Made by a program: the position numbers and the translations under genes. Below, in pieces: positions 32,297-41,234 of a stretch of 64,000 nucleotides of DNA. The DNA is from Bacillus ectoiniformans. Lineage in GTDB: Bacteria > Bacillota > Bacilli > Bacillales > Domibacillaceae. Numbering within the stretch: the stretch's first letter is position 1; each line of letters opens with the position of its first letter. The stretch is from positions 1 to 64,000 of the forward strand of contig NZ_JAFBES010000007.1 in the NCBI RefSeq assembly GCF_016908875.1. Reading direction: 5' to 3'. Below the pieces are notes generated by a model. It was not told the DNA's origin. It made no database searches and saw nothing but the letters and a program-made list of their open reading frames with translations.

Positions 32297-33736
32297 GTGC
32301 AACAGATGATAAATTGCCAGTTGGCTGGACTATTATGCCGTCAACATACTTCTTTAACAGAAACAGACATCGAAAAGATTGAGCAAGTCGCCGCACAGCT
32401 GGAATTGATCGCGGACTTATCGGAGGCCAATGTATTTATTGATTGCCAGGTAAAAGGGACAAATAACGCAATTGTTGTAGCAGAAGCTGCTCCTACGTCA
32501 GGTAAGACACTTTATCATGATCCTTATGTAGGTACCATCGTTTATGAAGTATTCGAACCCAGTGTCTTTTTTTCATACCGGACAGGCAAGAATATTCTCT
32601 TTAATCGTGCAGTTACACAGCGGGGAAAACTCGTTAAGCAAAGTGTGGCTCCTATTAAAAACGATGAAGGGCAAGTCATCGGAATGCTGATAAAAGAAGA
32701 AGATATGCCAGAGATGAAGGCTTCAGAGAAAATGAGACCGCTTTCATCAGCACCTGAAATGCTTTGGGAATTGTTCTTTGGTTTATCACAAGACAGGCCA
32801 TCTGTGTCAGACATTATGAGAGAGTATTTTATCCTAATCGATGCTTCTCATCAAGTGGTGTATGTCAATTCTTCCGCCAGAAGCTTTGTGTCTGAGGTAT
32901 ATCATATCTTAGAACCTGAGGGGAAGATGGTTACTGATGTCTTGCCGTTTATCGCTCCGATCATGGAATTGAACCAAGATTTAGTCATTCAAGAAATGAA
33001 AATACCTTCACACTTTCTAGAAGTGAAAAAAGTCAATATTTATCAGGATGATGAAATTACAGGCATGCTGATTTTACTTCGTGACATTACTGATTTACGT
33101 ATGAAAGAAAGAGAACTAGTCGTCAAATCGGTGGCGATTCGTGAAATTCATCACCGCGTAAAAAACAATTTGCAAACAGTGGCCAGCTTACTTCGTCTTC
33201 AAATCAGAAATGGAGTGGCCGAAGAGAGCAGAGGTCATTTAACCGACAGCTTAAACCGTGTACTCAGTATTGCTTCTGTGTATGAAATTATTTTAGCAAA
33301 TGAACAAGGTGATGATGATGAAGTAGATATTGTCAGTTTGTCTAAGAAAGTAGGCAATATGCTGCTTCAGCACAGCGAGCATTCAGATGTATCCATACAG
33401 ATGAATTATATAGGTGACACCATTCTTCTCGATTCTAAAAAAGCAGTATCTATTGCTTTAGTCGTCAATGAACTCATTCAAAACTCGATTAAGCATGCAT
33501 TTATTAACCGGCCATCCGGAGAAATTACGGTGGGATTTGAAAAGAGACAGGATGACATTTTATTATCAGTTACTGATAATGGCGTAGGAATAAAAAAGGA
33601 AATGAATCATTCGCTTGGACTAGATATTGTCAAAATGCTAATTGAACACGATTTAGCAGGAGAGTATGATATTCAGTCATCACAGCTTGGAACAAAAAAT
33701 ATCATCACATTTCCCATTGACCAAGGAGTGGTGTGA
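32297..33736 (+). CDS. eutW: ethanolamine sensor histidine kinase EutW
   Basis: A 479-aa soluble kinase, GTG 32297 after GTGGTGAGG. The N-terminal 160 residues are the sensor region of EutW-type kinases; a PAS-like domain lies at about 175-275. The kinase core is of the HisKA_2 type: IREIHHRVKNNLQTVASLLRL with the phospho-His at about 285, then NELIQNSIKHAF (N box) and VTDNGVGI (G box). It senses ethanolamine and phosphorylates EutV, whose gene begins 4 nt downstream. No membrane helix, so the signal is cytoplasmic. Confidence 0.92.
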   Translation: MQQMINCQLAGLLCRQHTSLTETDIEKIEQVAAQLELIADLSEANVFIDCQVKGTNNAIVVAEAAPTSGKTLYHDPYVGTIVYEVFEPSVFFSYRTGKNILFNRAVTQRGKLVKQSVAPIKNDEGQVIGMLIKEEDMPEMKASEKMRPLSSAPEMLWELFFGLSQDRPSVSDIMREYFILIDASHQVVYVNSSARSFVSEVYHILEPEGKMVTDVLPFIAPIMELNQDLVIQEMKIPSHFLEVKKVNIYQDDEITGMLILLRDITDLRMKERELVVKSVAIREIHHRVKNNLQTVASLLRLQIRNGVAEESRGHLTDSLNRVLSIASVYEIILANEQGDDDEVDIVSLSKKVGNMLLQHSEHSDVSIQMNYIGDTILLDSKKAVSIALVVNELIQNSIKHAFINRPSGEITVGFEKRQDDILLSVTDNGVGIKKEMNHSLGLDIVKMLIEHDLAGEYDIQSSQLGTKNIITFPIDQGVV

Positions 33737-33740
33737 ACAT

Positions 33741-34316
33741 ATGAGCAAAAGGATTTTGTTAGTTGAAGATGAATCAATCATCCGTTTAGACATTTCGTCT
33801 ATATTAAAAGATAACGGATATGAAGTTGTGGGAGAAGCCGGAGATGGAGAGAAAGCCGTAGAACTGGCCTTATCTATTAAGCCGGATTTAATTATTATGG
33901 ATATTAAAATGCCGAAGCTGAATGGCTTAAAGGCAAGTGAGATCATTTCGGGTAAGCTGGATATCCCTATTGTCCTTGTTACCGCCTACAGCCAAAAGGA
34001 GTTTGTGGAACGTTCCAAACAGTCTAATGTGGTGGGGTACTTGGTTAAACCGGTATCGGAAGCCAATATGATCCCAGCTATTGAAGTGGCCCTGCATCAG
34101 GCAGAGAAAATGAAAGATATGAAACAGGCAGTGGATTCCGCTCATGAAAAAGTGGAAAAACGAAAGCTTGTAGAAAAAGCAAAAGGGCTTTTAATGAATC
34201 ACTTTAATATTTCTGAAGAAAAAGCCTACCAAAGGATTAGAAAAGTCAGCATGAAACATCAGCTTGCAATGGAGCAAGTGGCTGAGAAAATCATTTTAAA
34301 GTATCAAACTCTTTAA
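33741..34316 (+). CDS. eutV: ANTAR response regulator EutV
   Basis: A 191-aa regulator, ATG 33741 after AAGGAG, 4 nt from the eutW stop. The receiver domain (1-120) has the acidic pair ED, the phospho-Asp in LIIMDIKMP (about 54), and T/K switch residues (VTAYS, VKPVS). The C-terminal ANTAR domain (about 130-190: EKAKGLLMNHFNISEEKAYQ) binds paired hexaloop RNA hairpins that overlap terminators and prevents termination. Candidate target hairpins lie upstream of eutH and eutA. Confidence 0.94.
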   Translation: MSKRILLVEDESIIRLDISSILKDNGYEVVGEAGDGEKAVELALSIKPDLIIMDIKMPKLNGLKASEIISGKLDIPIVLVTAYSQKEFVERSKQSNVVGYLVKPVSEANMIPAIEVALHQAEKMKDMKQAVDSAHEKVEKRKLVEKAKGLLMNHFNISEEKAYQRIRKVSMKHQLAMEQVAEKIILKYQTL

Positions 34317-34340
34317 ATCTTTTACAAGTGAATAGGAAAT

Positions 34341-34395
34341 AAGCACAGGCGCTTAACGATTAGCTTTTCAGCTGACGGGAGGGGTCTGTTTTTTA
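34341..34395 (+). promoter_or_regulatory. putative ANTAR hairpin and terminator upstream of eutH
   Basis: AAGC-ACAGGC-GCTT (34341-34354) is a 4-bp stem with a six-base loop having A1 and G4, the positions ANTAR proteins read. A second imperfect candidate GCTT-AACGAT-TAGC overlaps it. A weak CAG/CTG hairpin (34369-34388) is followed by seven T-rich bases. The loops fit the known rule; the terminator is weak. Confidence 0.5.
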
Positions 34396-34426
34396 TTTGA
34401 AATTTAATGAAAAAGGGGAGAATGAA

Positions 34427-35710
34427 ATGGCATCTATAGGAAATATTGTGGTGTATATTATTATGATTTGTGCCGTGTTAGGAGCATTTGCAGCAATTAA
34501 AAATCCGGAAGATGGTCTTGGGAAAGAATTTATGAGTGGTCTTCATGCCATTGGGTATATCTTTATTCCAGCTGCCGGGATTATGGCGTCCATTCCTTAC
34601 TTATCTTGGTTTATTGATACTGTTGTTGGGCCTTTATTCAATTTTTTAGGAGCCGATCCTGCGATTGCGGCGACTGCAATTCTAGCAACAGACATGGGCG
34701 GCTATCAGCTGGCTAATGTGTTGAAAGAATCGTATGAAGGCTGGATTATGGCGATGATTGTTGGTTACATGGCGGGAGCAACGATCGTGTTCTCTATTCC
34801 GGTAGGACTTGCGATGCTGGATCGAAGAGATCATAAGTATATGGCGCTTGGAGTTATGTCTGGTGTATTAACAATTCCAATCGGTGCCTTTATTGCCAGT
34901 GTGCTTACCCTGTTATTTAATACAGAAGTACGTGAAGTCATTGATACAACAAGTGATTCAACGTATGAATTCGTCTTATCCTATGGGAAAATCATGTTGA
35001 ATTTACTGCCGCTGTTAGGTTTTGTTGTTGTCATTGCCGCCGGTTTGAAATTCTTCCCAAAAATGATGATTAGCGGGTTTATGTTATTTGGACGAATCAT
35101 GGATGCAGCTATTAAACTAGTACTCGTCTTTTCTATTGTTGAAATTTTTACTGGTGCCTTTTCAAGTCTTTTCGGTGCATGGGGCTTCGATCCGATTATG
35201 GCGGATGAGAAAGACCAATTCCGTGCATTAGAAACAGCGGGCTACATTGGTGTCATGCTTGCAGGAGCGTTTCCAATGGTGTACTTGCTTCGTAAATATG
35301 CTTCGAAGCCGCTTGAAGCAGGCGGAAGAAAGCTAGGACTAAGTCCTACAGGAAGTGCAGGACTGCTTGCGACGATTGCCAACATTTTAGCGATGTTCCA
35401 ATTAGTGCGCTATATGCCGCCTAAAGATAAAGTCATTAATATTTCATTCGCTGTCTGTGCGGCTTTCTTGCTGGGAGATCACTTATCATTTACGGCTAAC
35501 TTCCAGCCGAATTTGATTCTGCCGGTGATTATTGGTAAGTTTTCTGCCGGGGTTATTGCCATTGCGCTAGCTTATTGGCTATCTGTTCCGACTGCGCTTC
35601 GCTTAGAAGAGGAAGACCGGGCAAACGGCGTGATTAAGCCAGGTGAATATTTAGATGAAGAACAACAAGAAGAAGTAAATGAAGAAATCGTGGTTAAAAG
35701 CCAAGCTTAG
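34427..35710 (+). CDS. eutH: ethanolamine permease-like protein EutH
   Basis: A 427-aa polytopic membrane protein. ATG 34427 lies 6 nt after AAGGGGAG; a TTG at 34397 in the same frame is less likely. About ten helices; EutH marks include FIPAAGIMASIPYLSWFID, ATDMGGYQLA and LGDHLSFTANFQPN. EutH carries ethanolamine into the cell at low external concentration. It is the first structural gene of the operon and follows a candidate antitermination site. Confidence 0.95.
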   Translation: MASIGNIVVYIIMICAVLGAFAAIKNPEDGLGKEFMSGLHAIGYIFIPAAGIMASIPYLSWFIDTVVGPLFNFLGADPAIAATAILATDMGGYQLANVLKESYEGWIMAMIVGYMAGATIVFSIPVGLAMLDRRDHKYMALGVMSGVLTIPIGAFIASVLTLLFNTEVREVIDTTSDSTYEFVLSYGKIMLNLLPLLGFVVVIAAGLKFFPKMMISGFMLFGRIMDAAIKLVLVFSIVEIFTGAFSSLFGAWGFDPIMADEKDQFRALETAGYIGVMLAGAFPMVYLLRKYASKPLEAGGRKLGLSPTGSAGLLATIANILAMFQLVRYMPPKDKVINISFAVCAAFLLGDHLSFTANFQPNLILPVIIGKFSAGVIAIALAYWLSVPTALRLEEEDRANGVIKPGEYLDEEQQEEVNEEIVVKSQA

Positions 35711-35722
35711 GAGGAATCAGTT

Positions 35723-36064
35723 GTGAGCGAAGAGAAAAAGCGATTTATTCAAGAATTTGTACCGGGTAAGCAAGTGACGCTCAGCCATCTGATTGCCAAT
35801 CCAGATGCAGATATGTTTGATAAGTTAGGGATTCAGCAAGCTGGGGCGCTAGGGATCTTAACGTTGACCCCAAGTGAAACAGTCATTATTGCCGCAGATT
35901 TAGCAACGAAAGCGGCCAATGTGACCATCGGATTTTTAGACCGGTTTACTGGCAGCTTGGTGGTTGTTGGCAGTGTGTCGGAAGTGGATATGGCGATGGA
36001 GGAAATCAATCGCTTCTTGTCTGATCAGCTTGGCTACACGCCTTCTCGGATTACAAAGTCATAG
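35723..36064 (+). CDS. eutS: microcompartment shell protein EutS
   Basis: A 113-aa BMC-domain protein of the circularly permuted EutS/PduU type, GTG 35723 after AGGAGG. The N-terminus (KRFIQEFVPGKQVTLSHLIA) is the beta-barrel-forming strand of this subfamily, followed by GALGILTLTPSETVIIAADLATKAA. It forms bent hexamers in the shell. It sits 12 nt after eutH and 17 nt before eutP. Confidence 0.95.
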   Translation: MSEEKKRFIQEFVPGKQVTLSHLIANPDADMFDKLGIQQAGALGILTLTPSETVIIAADLATKAANVTIGFLDRFTGSLVVVGSVSEVDMAMEEINRFLSDQLGYTPSRITKS

Positions 36065-36081
36065 AGAGGAGAGTGGATTAG

Positions 36082-36573
36082 ATGAATCGAGCGATGCTGA
36101 TTGGTTCCATTGGTGCGGGCAAGTCGACACTGACAAACGCCTTATTGGAAAATGAAAAAGAAGCGGTTAAAACGCAGTCACTGGTGTATCGCGATTGGAT
36201 TGTGGATACACCAGGTGAATATACGGAAAATCCGTTTTTCTATAAAAATATTATGGCGACCGCTTTAGAAGTGACCCATGTCTTTTATATTCAAGATGCG
36301 ACAGGAGATAAAATGATTTTTCCGCCAGGATTCAGTTCGGGGATATCCAAGCTCCCGGTAGGCGTGGTGACAAAAGCGGATGCACCTGATGCGAATATAG
36401 AAGAAGCGGTGCGAAAGCTGAGACAAGCGATTCATAAAGGGCCGATTGTTGTCACATCATCCATTACAGGAAAAGGGCTGCAAGTTCTGCGTGAACTAGT
36501 AAAATGCCGTAATTTGCATGAGATGGAAGAGTATATTCGCAGTTTAGATGAAAGTGAATTAATTTACTTGTAA
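36082..36573 (+). CDS. eutP: EutP, P-loop NTPase of the eut operon
   Basis: A 163-aa protein with a Walker A loop GSIGAGKST (residues 8-16), a G3-like DTPGEYTENP and a G4-like TKAD. EutP/PduV proteins are GTPase-like; Salmonella EutP has been described as an acetate kinase, so the activity here could be either. ATG 36082, good RBS (GAGAGGAGAG). Last gene before the attenuator that separates it from eutA. Confidence 0.93.
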   Translation: MNRAMLIGSIGAGKSTLTNALLENEKEAVKTQSLVYRDWIVDTPGEYTENPFFYKNIMATALEVTHVFYIQDATGDKMIFPPGFSSGISKLPVGVVTKADAPDANIEEAVRKLRQAIHKGPIVVTSSITGKGLQVLRELVKCRNLHEMEEYIRSLDESELIYL

Positions 36574-36639
36574 GCCTTTACAAATAGCTGTATTTTATAT
36601 ATATTTAGAATATTAAATCAGCAAAACAGAATAGTAATC

Positions 36640-36696
36640 AGGCAATGGCGCCTCTGACGAATTCTATGAATATAGAAATCGCAGGGGCGTTTTTTG
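36640..36696 (+). promoter_or_regulatory. ANTAR-type antitermination site (hexaloop hairpin over a terminator) before eutA
   Basis: AGGC-AATGGC-GCCT (36640-36653) has a six-base loop with A1, A2 and G4, matching the EutV target rule. Its 3' arm overlaps the first strand of a terminator CGCCTCTG/CAGGGGCG (36649-36656/36682-36689) followed by seven T, so the two folds exclude each other. A partner loop TACA-AATAGC-TGTA lies about 60 nt upstream but has A at position 4. Confidence 0.75.
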
Positions 36697-36721
36697 TTTT
36701 CTAAAGGGTGGTGCAAATTGC

Positions 36722-38167
36722 GTGAAGAGTTCAGCTTCTCGAATCGAGACATTAATGAGTGCTGGAATTGATATCGGTACGAGCACAACGAAGCTTGTTA
36801 TCAGCCGCTTTTCTTTAATGAATATGGCTGGCGGTACGCATGTGCCAAGAATTGAAATCATTGATAAAGAAATTCTATATAGAAGTCCAATATTCAGAAC
36901 TCCGCTCCGATCGCCAACCGTGATTGACATTGAAAAGGTGGAGCAGCTCGTGTTAGAAGAATACGAGAAAGCGGGCGTTCATTCTCAGCAGATTCAAACA
37001 GGCGCCGTCATTATCACCGGGGAGACAGCAACGAAACAGAATGCGGAAGAGATGGTTCACCATTTATCTGATGCAGCTGGGGAGTTTCTCGTGGCCACGG
37101 CTGGTCCTGATCTAGAGGGAATCATTGCCGCAAAAGGCTCTGGGGCTTATGAATATGCCAAGAAAACGGGGAAATCGGTTGCGAATATTGATATCGGCGG
37201 AGGCACAGCGAACATAGCCGTGTACTATGCAGACAAACTGGCAGGTACATGTACACTTCATATCGGCGGCAGGCTGATTGAGTTTGAAGGGCAGCGGGTG
37301 AAAAGCATCTCCCCGCCGATTCAAAAGCTTCTAAAGCAAGAAGGCTGGACGCTCGAAATTGGTGACAGCAAAGACCATCCGACGGTGGAAAAAGTGACTA
37401 TCTGGATGGCTCAGATGATGGCCAGGGTGTTATCGAAGTCCACCACATCTCAGGATGATGTGCTTATTCTTGGGCATCACCCCGAGTGGAAGGACAGCAT
37501 TGACACCATCATGATATCGGGCGGCATATCAGAATGCATGTACAAACATGAAGATCCAGATTACTCGAAAGCCGTCTATGATGATATCGGCATGCAGCTG
37601 GCGGACGCTCTCCAGCAGGAAGTGTCTCTTCAAGAGTGGGAGTGGATCATACCGGAAGAAACGGTACGTGCGACGGTTCTTGGGGCCGGCACGCAGACAA
37701 CGAATATTAGCGGAGCAACGATTCAAGTGGAAAGCAGCCAGCTTCCGCAAAAGAATCTGCCCGTATTTGAAGTATCATTTGAGAATCAAATCGACATTGG
37801 GATAGAGAAGCTGCAAAGCAGCATGAAGCAAGCGATTGCTATGTATGATCCTGGCCGGGAAGGTCAAAACTTTGTCCTTTATTTTACGGACTTGCCATAT
37901 CTAAGCTTTAAAGATGTCCAGGCCGTAGCGAAAGAATTACTAGAAAGCAGATATGTAAAACCGAAGCCAGAGCAGCCACTAATTATCGTGCTGCAAAGTG
38001 ATCATGCGAAAGTGCTTGGGCAGACATTACAAGCACAGGAACCGAATCAAAGTATTTTATGTGTGGATCAAGTCGATGTAGAGCATGGCGATTATATGGA
38101 TATTGGCCAGACTCTGCAGTCAGGCGTTGTGCCTGTAGTGATTAAAACATTAACGTTCCATTCGTAA
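36722..38167 (+). CDS. eutA: ethanolamine ammonia-lyase reactivase EutA
   Basis: A 481-aa protein, GTG 36722 about 10 nt after AAAGGGTGG. It belongs to the actin/HSP70-like ATPase fold: SAGIDIGTSTTKLVISR at the phosphate-1 loop and NIDIGGGTANIAVYY at the phosphate-2 loop. EutA exchanges damaged cobalamin bound to EutBC for fresh adenosylcobalamin. It follows an attenuator and leads the enzymatic part of the operon, directly before eutB. Confidence 0.95.
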   Translation: MKSSASRIETLMSAGIDIGTSTTKLVISRFSLMNMAGGTHVPRIEIIDKEILYRSPIFRTPLRSPTVIDIEKVEQLVLEEYEKAGVHSQQIQTGAVIITGETATKQNAEEMVHHLSDAAGEFLVATAGPDLEGIIAAKGSGAYEYAKKTGKSVANIDIGGGTANIAVYYADKLAGTCTLHIGGRLIEFEGQRVKSISPPIQKLLKQEGWTLEIGDSKDHPTVEKVTIWMAQMMARVLSKSTTSQDDVLILGHHPEWKDSIDTIMISGGISECMYKHEDPDYSKAVYDDIGMQLADALQQEVSLQEWEWIIPEETVRATVLGAGTQTTNISGATIQVESSQLPQKNLPVFEVSFENQIDIGIEKLQSSMKQAIAMYDPGREGQNFVLYFTDLPYLSFKDVQAVAKELLESRYVKPKPEQPLIIVLQSDHAKVLGQTLQAQEPNQSILCVDQVDVEHGDYMDIGQTLQSGVVPVVIKTLTFHS

Positions 38168-38185
38168 GGAAGGAGGCAAGCGGCG

Positions 38186-39550
38186 TTGAATCTTAAATCA
38201 ACTTTTGGAGGAAAGACGTATCAGTTTAACGATTTAAAGGACCTCTTCGCAAAAGCAAACGAAGAAAAATCAGGAGACCGGCTGGCTGGAGTCGCAGCGG
38301 AAACCGTACAAGAGCGAATCGCAGCCAAAGCAGTATTGAGTGAGGTTACGCTCGCGGACATTCGCAACCATCCGCTAATCGATGCAGAAGGAGACGAAGT
38401 GTCTGCCATCATTGAAAATGATATTAATGAACCCATTTTTAAAGAGATCAAGAACTGGTCGGTTGCAGAACTCCGTGAATATATCTTAGATAATCGAACA
38501 GGTGACAGGGAACTGAAGCGGATCAGCAACGGGTTAACCAGTGAAATGATCGCGGCTGTTGCCAAGCTGATGTCTAACTTGGATCTCGTGCACGCAGCGA
38601 ATAAAATCGAAATTTTAACGACATGCAATATTACGATTGGTCATCGAGGAACCCTTGCTTCACGACTGCAGCCGAATCATCCGACTGACAATGTGGACGG
38701 CATGCTGGCTTCGCTGAAAGATGGTTTGTCCTACGGCATTGGTGATGCATTGATCGGGATTAATCCGGTTGATGATTCAGTTGAAAGTGTGAAGCGGCTT
38801 CTTGAAGCAACTCATGAATTTATTCAAGAATGGGAAGTGCCAACACAGAACTGTGTACTCGCACATGTGACGACGCAAATGAAAGCGATTGAAAGAGGCG
38901 CACCTGCTGATATGATTTTCCAAAGTATCGCAGGAACCGAAAAAGCGAATCGTTCCTTTGGCATCACGGCTTCTCTTTTACAAGAAGCAGCAGATATGGC
39001 GAAGAAATTCGGAACAAGCTCAGGCCCAGAACGTCTCTACTTTGAAACAGGGCAAGGGTCGGAGCTGTCGGCAGAAGCACACTACGGCATCGATCAAATG
39101 ACGCTCGAATCGAGAAATTATGGGTTTGCGAGACACTATAACCCTTACATCGTGAATACCGTTGTCGGCTTTATCGGACCAGAGTATTTATACAACAGCA
39201 AGCAGGTGATCAGAGCCGGGCTTGAAGATCATTTTATGGGTAAAATGCATGGTCTGCCAATGGGCGTAGATATTTGTTATACGAATCATATTAAAGCGGA
39301 TCAAAATGATATTGAAGATTTAGGTGTTTTGCTGACAGCAGCAGGAGTCAACTTCATTATCGCTACCCCAATGGGTGACGATTGTATGCTTAATTACCAA
39401 TCCATGAGCTATCACGATATCGCAACCCTTCGCCAAACTCTTGGCAAGACGCCTTCTCCACAATTTGCCGCATGGCTTGAACGGGTCGGCATTTATGAAG
39501 ACGGCCGATTGACGAAGCGAGCGGGAGATCCCACTATTTTTACAAAGTAG
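38186..39550 (+). CDS. eutB: ethanolamine ammonia-lyase large subunit EutB (copy 1)
   Basis: A 454-aa TIM-barrel subunit, TTG 38186, 9 nt after AAGGAGG. With EutC and adenosylcobalamin it splits ethanolamine to acetaldehyde and ammonia. Active-site stretches are intact: SRLQPNHPTD, GINPVDDSVES, AGTEKANRSFG, YFETGQGSELS and YTNHIKADQND. Length is standard. It is one of two eutB copies in the locus (see 45808-47169). Confidence 0.96.
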   Translation: MNLKSTFGGKTYQFNDLKDLFAKANEEKSGDRLAGVAAETVQERIAAKAVLSEVTLADIRNHPLIDAEGDEVSAIIENDINEPIFKEIKNWSVAELREYILDNRTGDRELKRISNGLTSEMIAAVAKLMSNLDLVHAANKIEILTTCNITIGHRGTLASRLQPNHPTDNVDGMLASLKDGLSYGIGDALIGINPVDDSVESVKRLLEATHEFIQEWEVPTQNCVLAHVTTQMKAIERGAPADMIFQSIAGTEKANRSFGITASLLQEAADMAKKFGTSSGPERLYFETGQGSELSAEAHYGIDQMTLESRNYGFARHYNPYIVNTVVGFIGPEYLYNSKQVIRAGLEDHFMGKMHGLPMGVDICYTNHIKADQNDIEDLGVLLTAAGVNFIIATPMGDDCMLNYQSMSYHDIATLRQTLGKTPSPQFAAWLERVGIYEDGRLTKRAGDPTIFTK

Positions 39551-39559
39551 GAGGCGAGA

Positions 39560-40528
39560 ATGTTGAAGGAAGAATTAATTGCTTCGATTACGAAGCTAGT
39601 CATAGAAAGGCTGAGTGAAGAAAAGTCACAAAGCGCTCCAACGGTCGACTTGTGGCATAAGAAACCGAAAGATCGCCCGCTTATCGAATCAGTGGAGACG
39701 CAGGATAGCAGCCGTGTGACATTTAAACCGCTGGCTGTAAAAAAAGGCAAGGCTTCTGCAGATCAGCGAATAGCACCTGCGCCTCGCAAACAAAAACTCG
39801 AGACATTGAGTGATCAAGGGGACGAAGAAAAGCTTTCAGAACTGCGGAAGAAAACCCCTTCTAGAATTGCAGTTGGACGAGCAGGCAGCCGGCCGAAAAC
39901 CGACACATGGCTGCAATTCCGTTTTGACCATGCGGCTGCTGTCGACGCGGTTTATGGGGAAGTGCCTTCTGATGTGTTAGACCGATTAGGCGTGTTTTCC
40001 GTCCAAACGAGAGTGAAGGATAAGGAAGAGTATATTCGCCGGCCAGATTTGGGCCGCAAGCTGTCAGACGAAGCGAAAGAAAAGATTAAGCAATCATGCA
40101 AAAGCTCTCCAACGGTTCAAATTGTCATCTCTAATGGACTTAGTGCAAAAGCGATTGAAACGAATATAGAAGATGTCTATCTATCATTGCAGCAATCTCT
40201 AAATAATCTTGGCATTGAAACAGGCACCACTTTTTACGTAGACAAAGGAAGAGTAGCTTTAATGGATGAAATCGGCGATGTGCTTGAGCCGGAAGTTGTC
40301 ATCATGCTGATTGGCGAAAGGCCAGGTCTCGTCAGCGCTGAATCACTAAGTGCGTACCTTTGCTATAAACCGAGAAAAGGTGTGATCGAAGCGGATCGTA
40401 TGGTGGTCTCCAATATTCACAAAGGAGGCATTCCGCCGGTAGAAGCAGGTGCTTACCTTGGCACATTGATTCAGAAAATATTGTCCTATCAAGCGAGCGG
40501 TGTGTCTCTCGTGAAAAAAGAAACATAA
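39560..40528 (+). CDS. eutC: ethanolamine ammonia-lyase small subunit EutC (copy 1)
   Basis: A 322-aa subunit, ATG 39560 after AGGAGG. The first 20 residues (LKEELIASITKLVIERL) form an amphipathic helix like a microcompartment-targeting peptide, joined by a charged linker of about 90 residues to the core: SRIAVGRAGSRPKT, FRFDHAAAVDAVYG, IVISNGLSAKAIETN, LIGERPGLVSAES and NIHKGGIPPVEAGAYL. Its N-terminal linker is longer than that of copy 2. It binds the corrin tail with EutB. Confidence 0.95.
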   Translation: MLKEELIASITKLVIERLSEEKSQSAPTVDLWHKKPKDRPLIESVETQDSSRVTFKPLAVKKGKASADQRIAPAPRKQKLETLSDQGDEEKLSELRKKTPSRIAVGRAGSRPKTDTWLQFRFDHAAAVDAVYGEVPSDVLDRLGVFSVQTRVKDKEEYIRRPDLGRKLSDEAKEKIKQSCKSSPTVQIVISNGLSAKAIETNIEDVYLSLQQSLNNLGIETGTTFYVDKGRVALMDEIGDVLEPEVVIMLIGERPGLVSAESLSAYLCYKPRKGVIEADRMVVSNIHKGGIPPVEAGAYLGTLIQKILSYQASGVSLVKKET

Positions 40529-40544
40529 GGAGTGGATCCGAGTC

Positions 40545-41198
40545 ATGCAATTACCTCGTGTGAAGGCGGAGTTATTGGCCATGCGAGTCATCCCCAATGT
40601 AGATCAGGGGCTGGCGGAAAAGTTTAATTTGACCAGCGATCAGCGCAGTCTTGGATTTTTCACGCTGACGATTGATGATGTAGGCTATACAGCTCTTGAT
40701 GAAGCCACGAAATATGCAGATGTAGATGTGGTGTATGCGAAATCATTTTATGCGGGTGCGGGGCATGCATCAGGTCCGTTATCCGGTGAGTTTATCGGCG
40801 TTCTGGCTGGTCCAACGCCGGAACAAGTAAGAAGCGGACTCGAAGCGGTTCAGACGACGATTGAATCAGAAGCTTATTTTGAAGCGCTAAATGAAGATCA
40901 CAGTCACGTGTTATATGCGCACGTTGTGTCGAGAACAGGAAGCTACCTTTCAAACCTTGCTGGCATTAATGAAGGTGATTCTTTAGCTTATTTAATCGCT
41001 CCTCCGCTTGAAGCCATCTATGGATTAGATGCCGCATTAAAAGCGGCAGACGTTGATATTTGCGTCCTGTACGAACCGCCATCGGAAACGAACTTTGGCG
41101 GCGGACTTCTGACAGGAAGTCAGTCGGCCTGTCAGGCGGCAGCGGATGCCTTTCGTGAGACGATTGTAGAACTCACGAAAAACCCATTGCGCTATTAA
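40545..41198 (+). CDS. eutL: microcompartment shell protein EutL
   Basis: A 217-aa protein with two tandem circularly permuted BMC domains, which forms pseudohexameric trimers with a gated central pore. ATG 40545. Typical sequence: MRVIPNVDQGLAEKF, LTIDDVGYTALDEATKYADV, VVYAKSFYAGAGHASGPLSG and PPSETNFGGGLLTGSQSAC. Length is standard. EutL binds ethanolamine and cobalamin in other bacteria. Confidence 0.96.
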   Translation: MQLPRVKAELLAMRVIPNVDQGLAEKFNLTSDQRSLGFFTLTIDDVGYTALDEATKYADVDVVYAKSFYAGAGHASGPLSGEFIGVLAGPTPEQVRSGLEAVQTTIESEAYFEALNEDHSHVLYAHVVSRTGSYLSNLAGINEGDSLAYLIAPPLEAIYGLDAALKAADVDICVLYEPPSETNFGGGLLTGSQSACQAAADAFRETIVELTKNPLRY

Positions 41199-41234
41199 AG
41201 CAGAAGATAATTTGACCTCAAGGAGTGTGATGAT

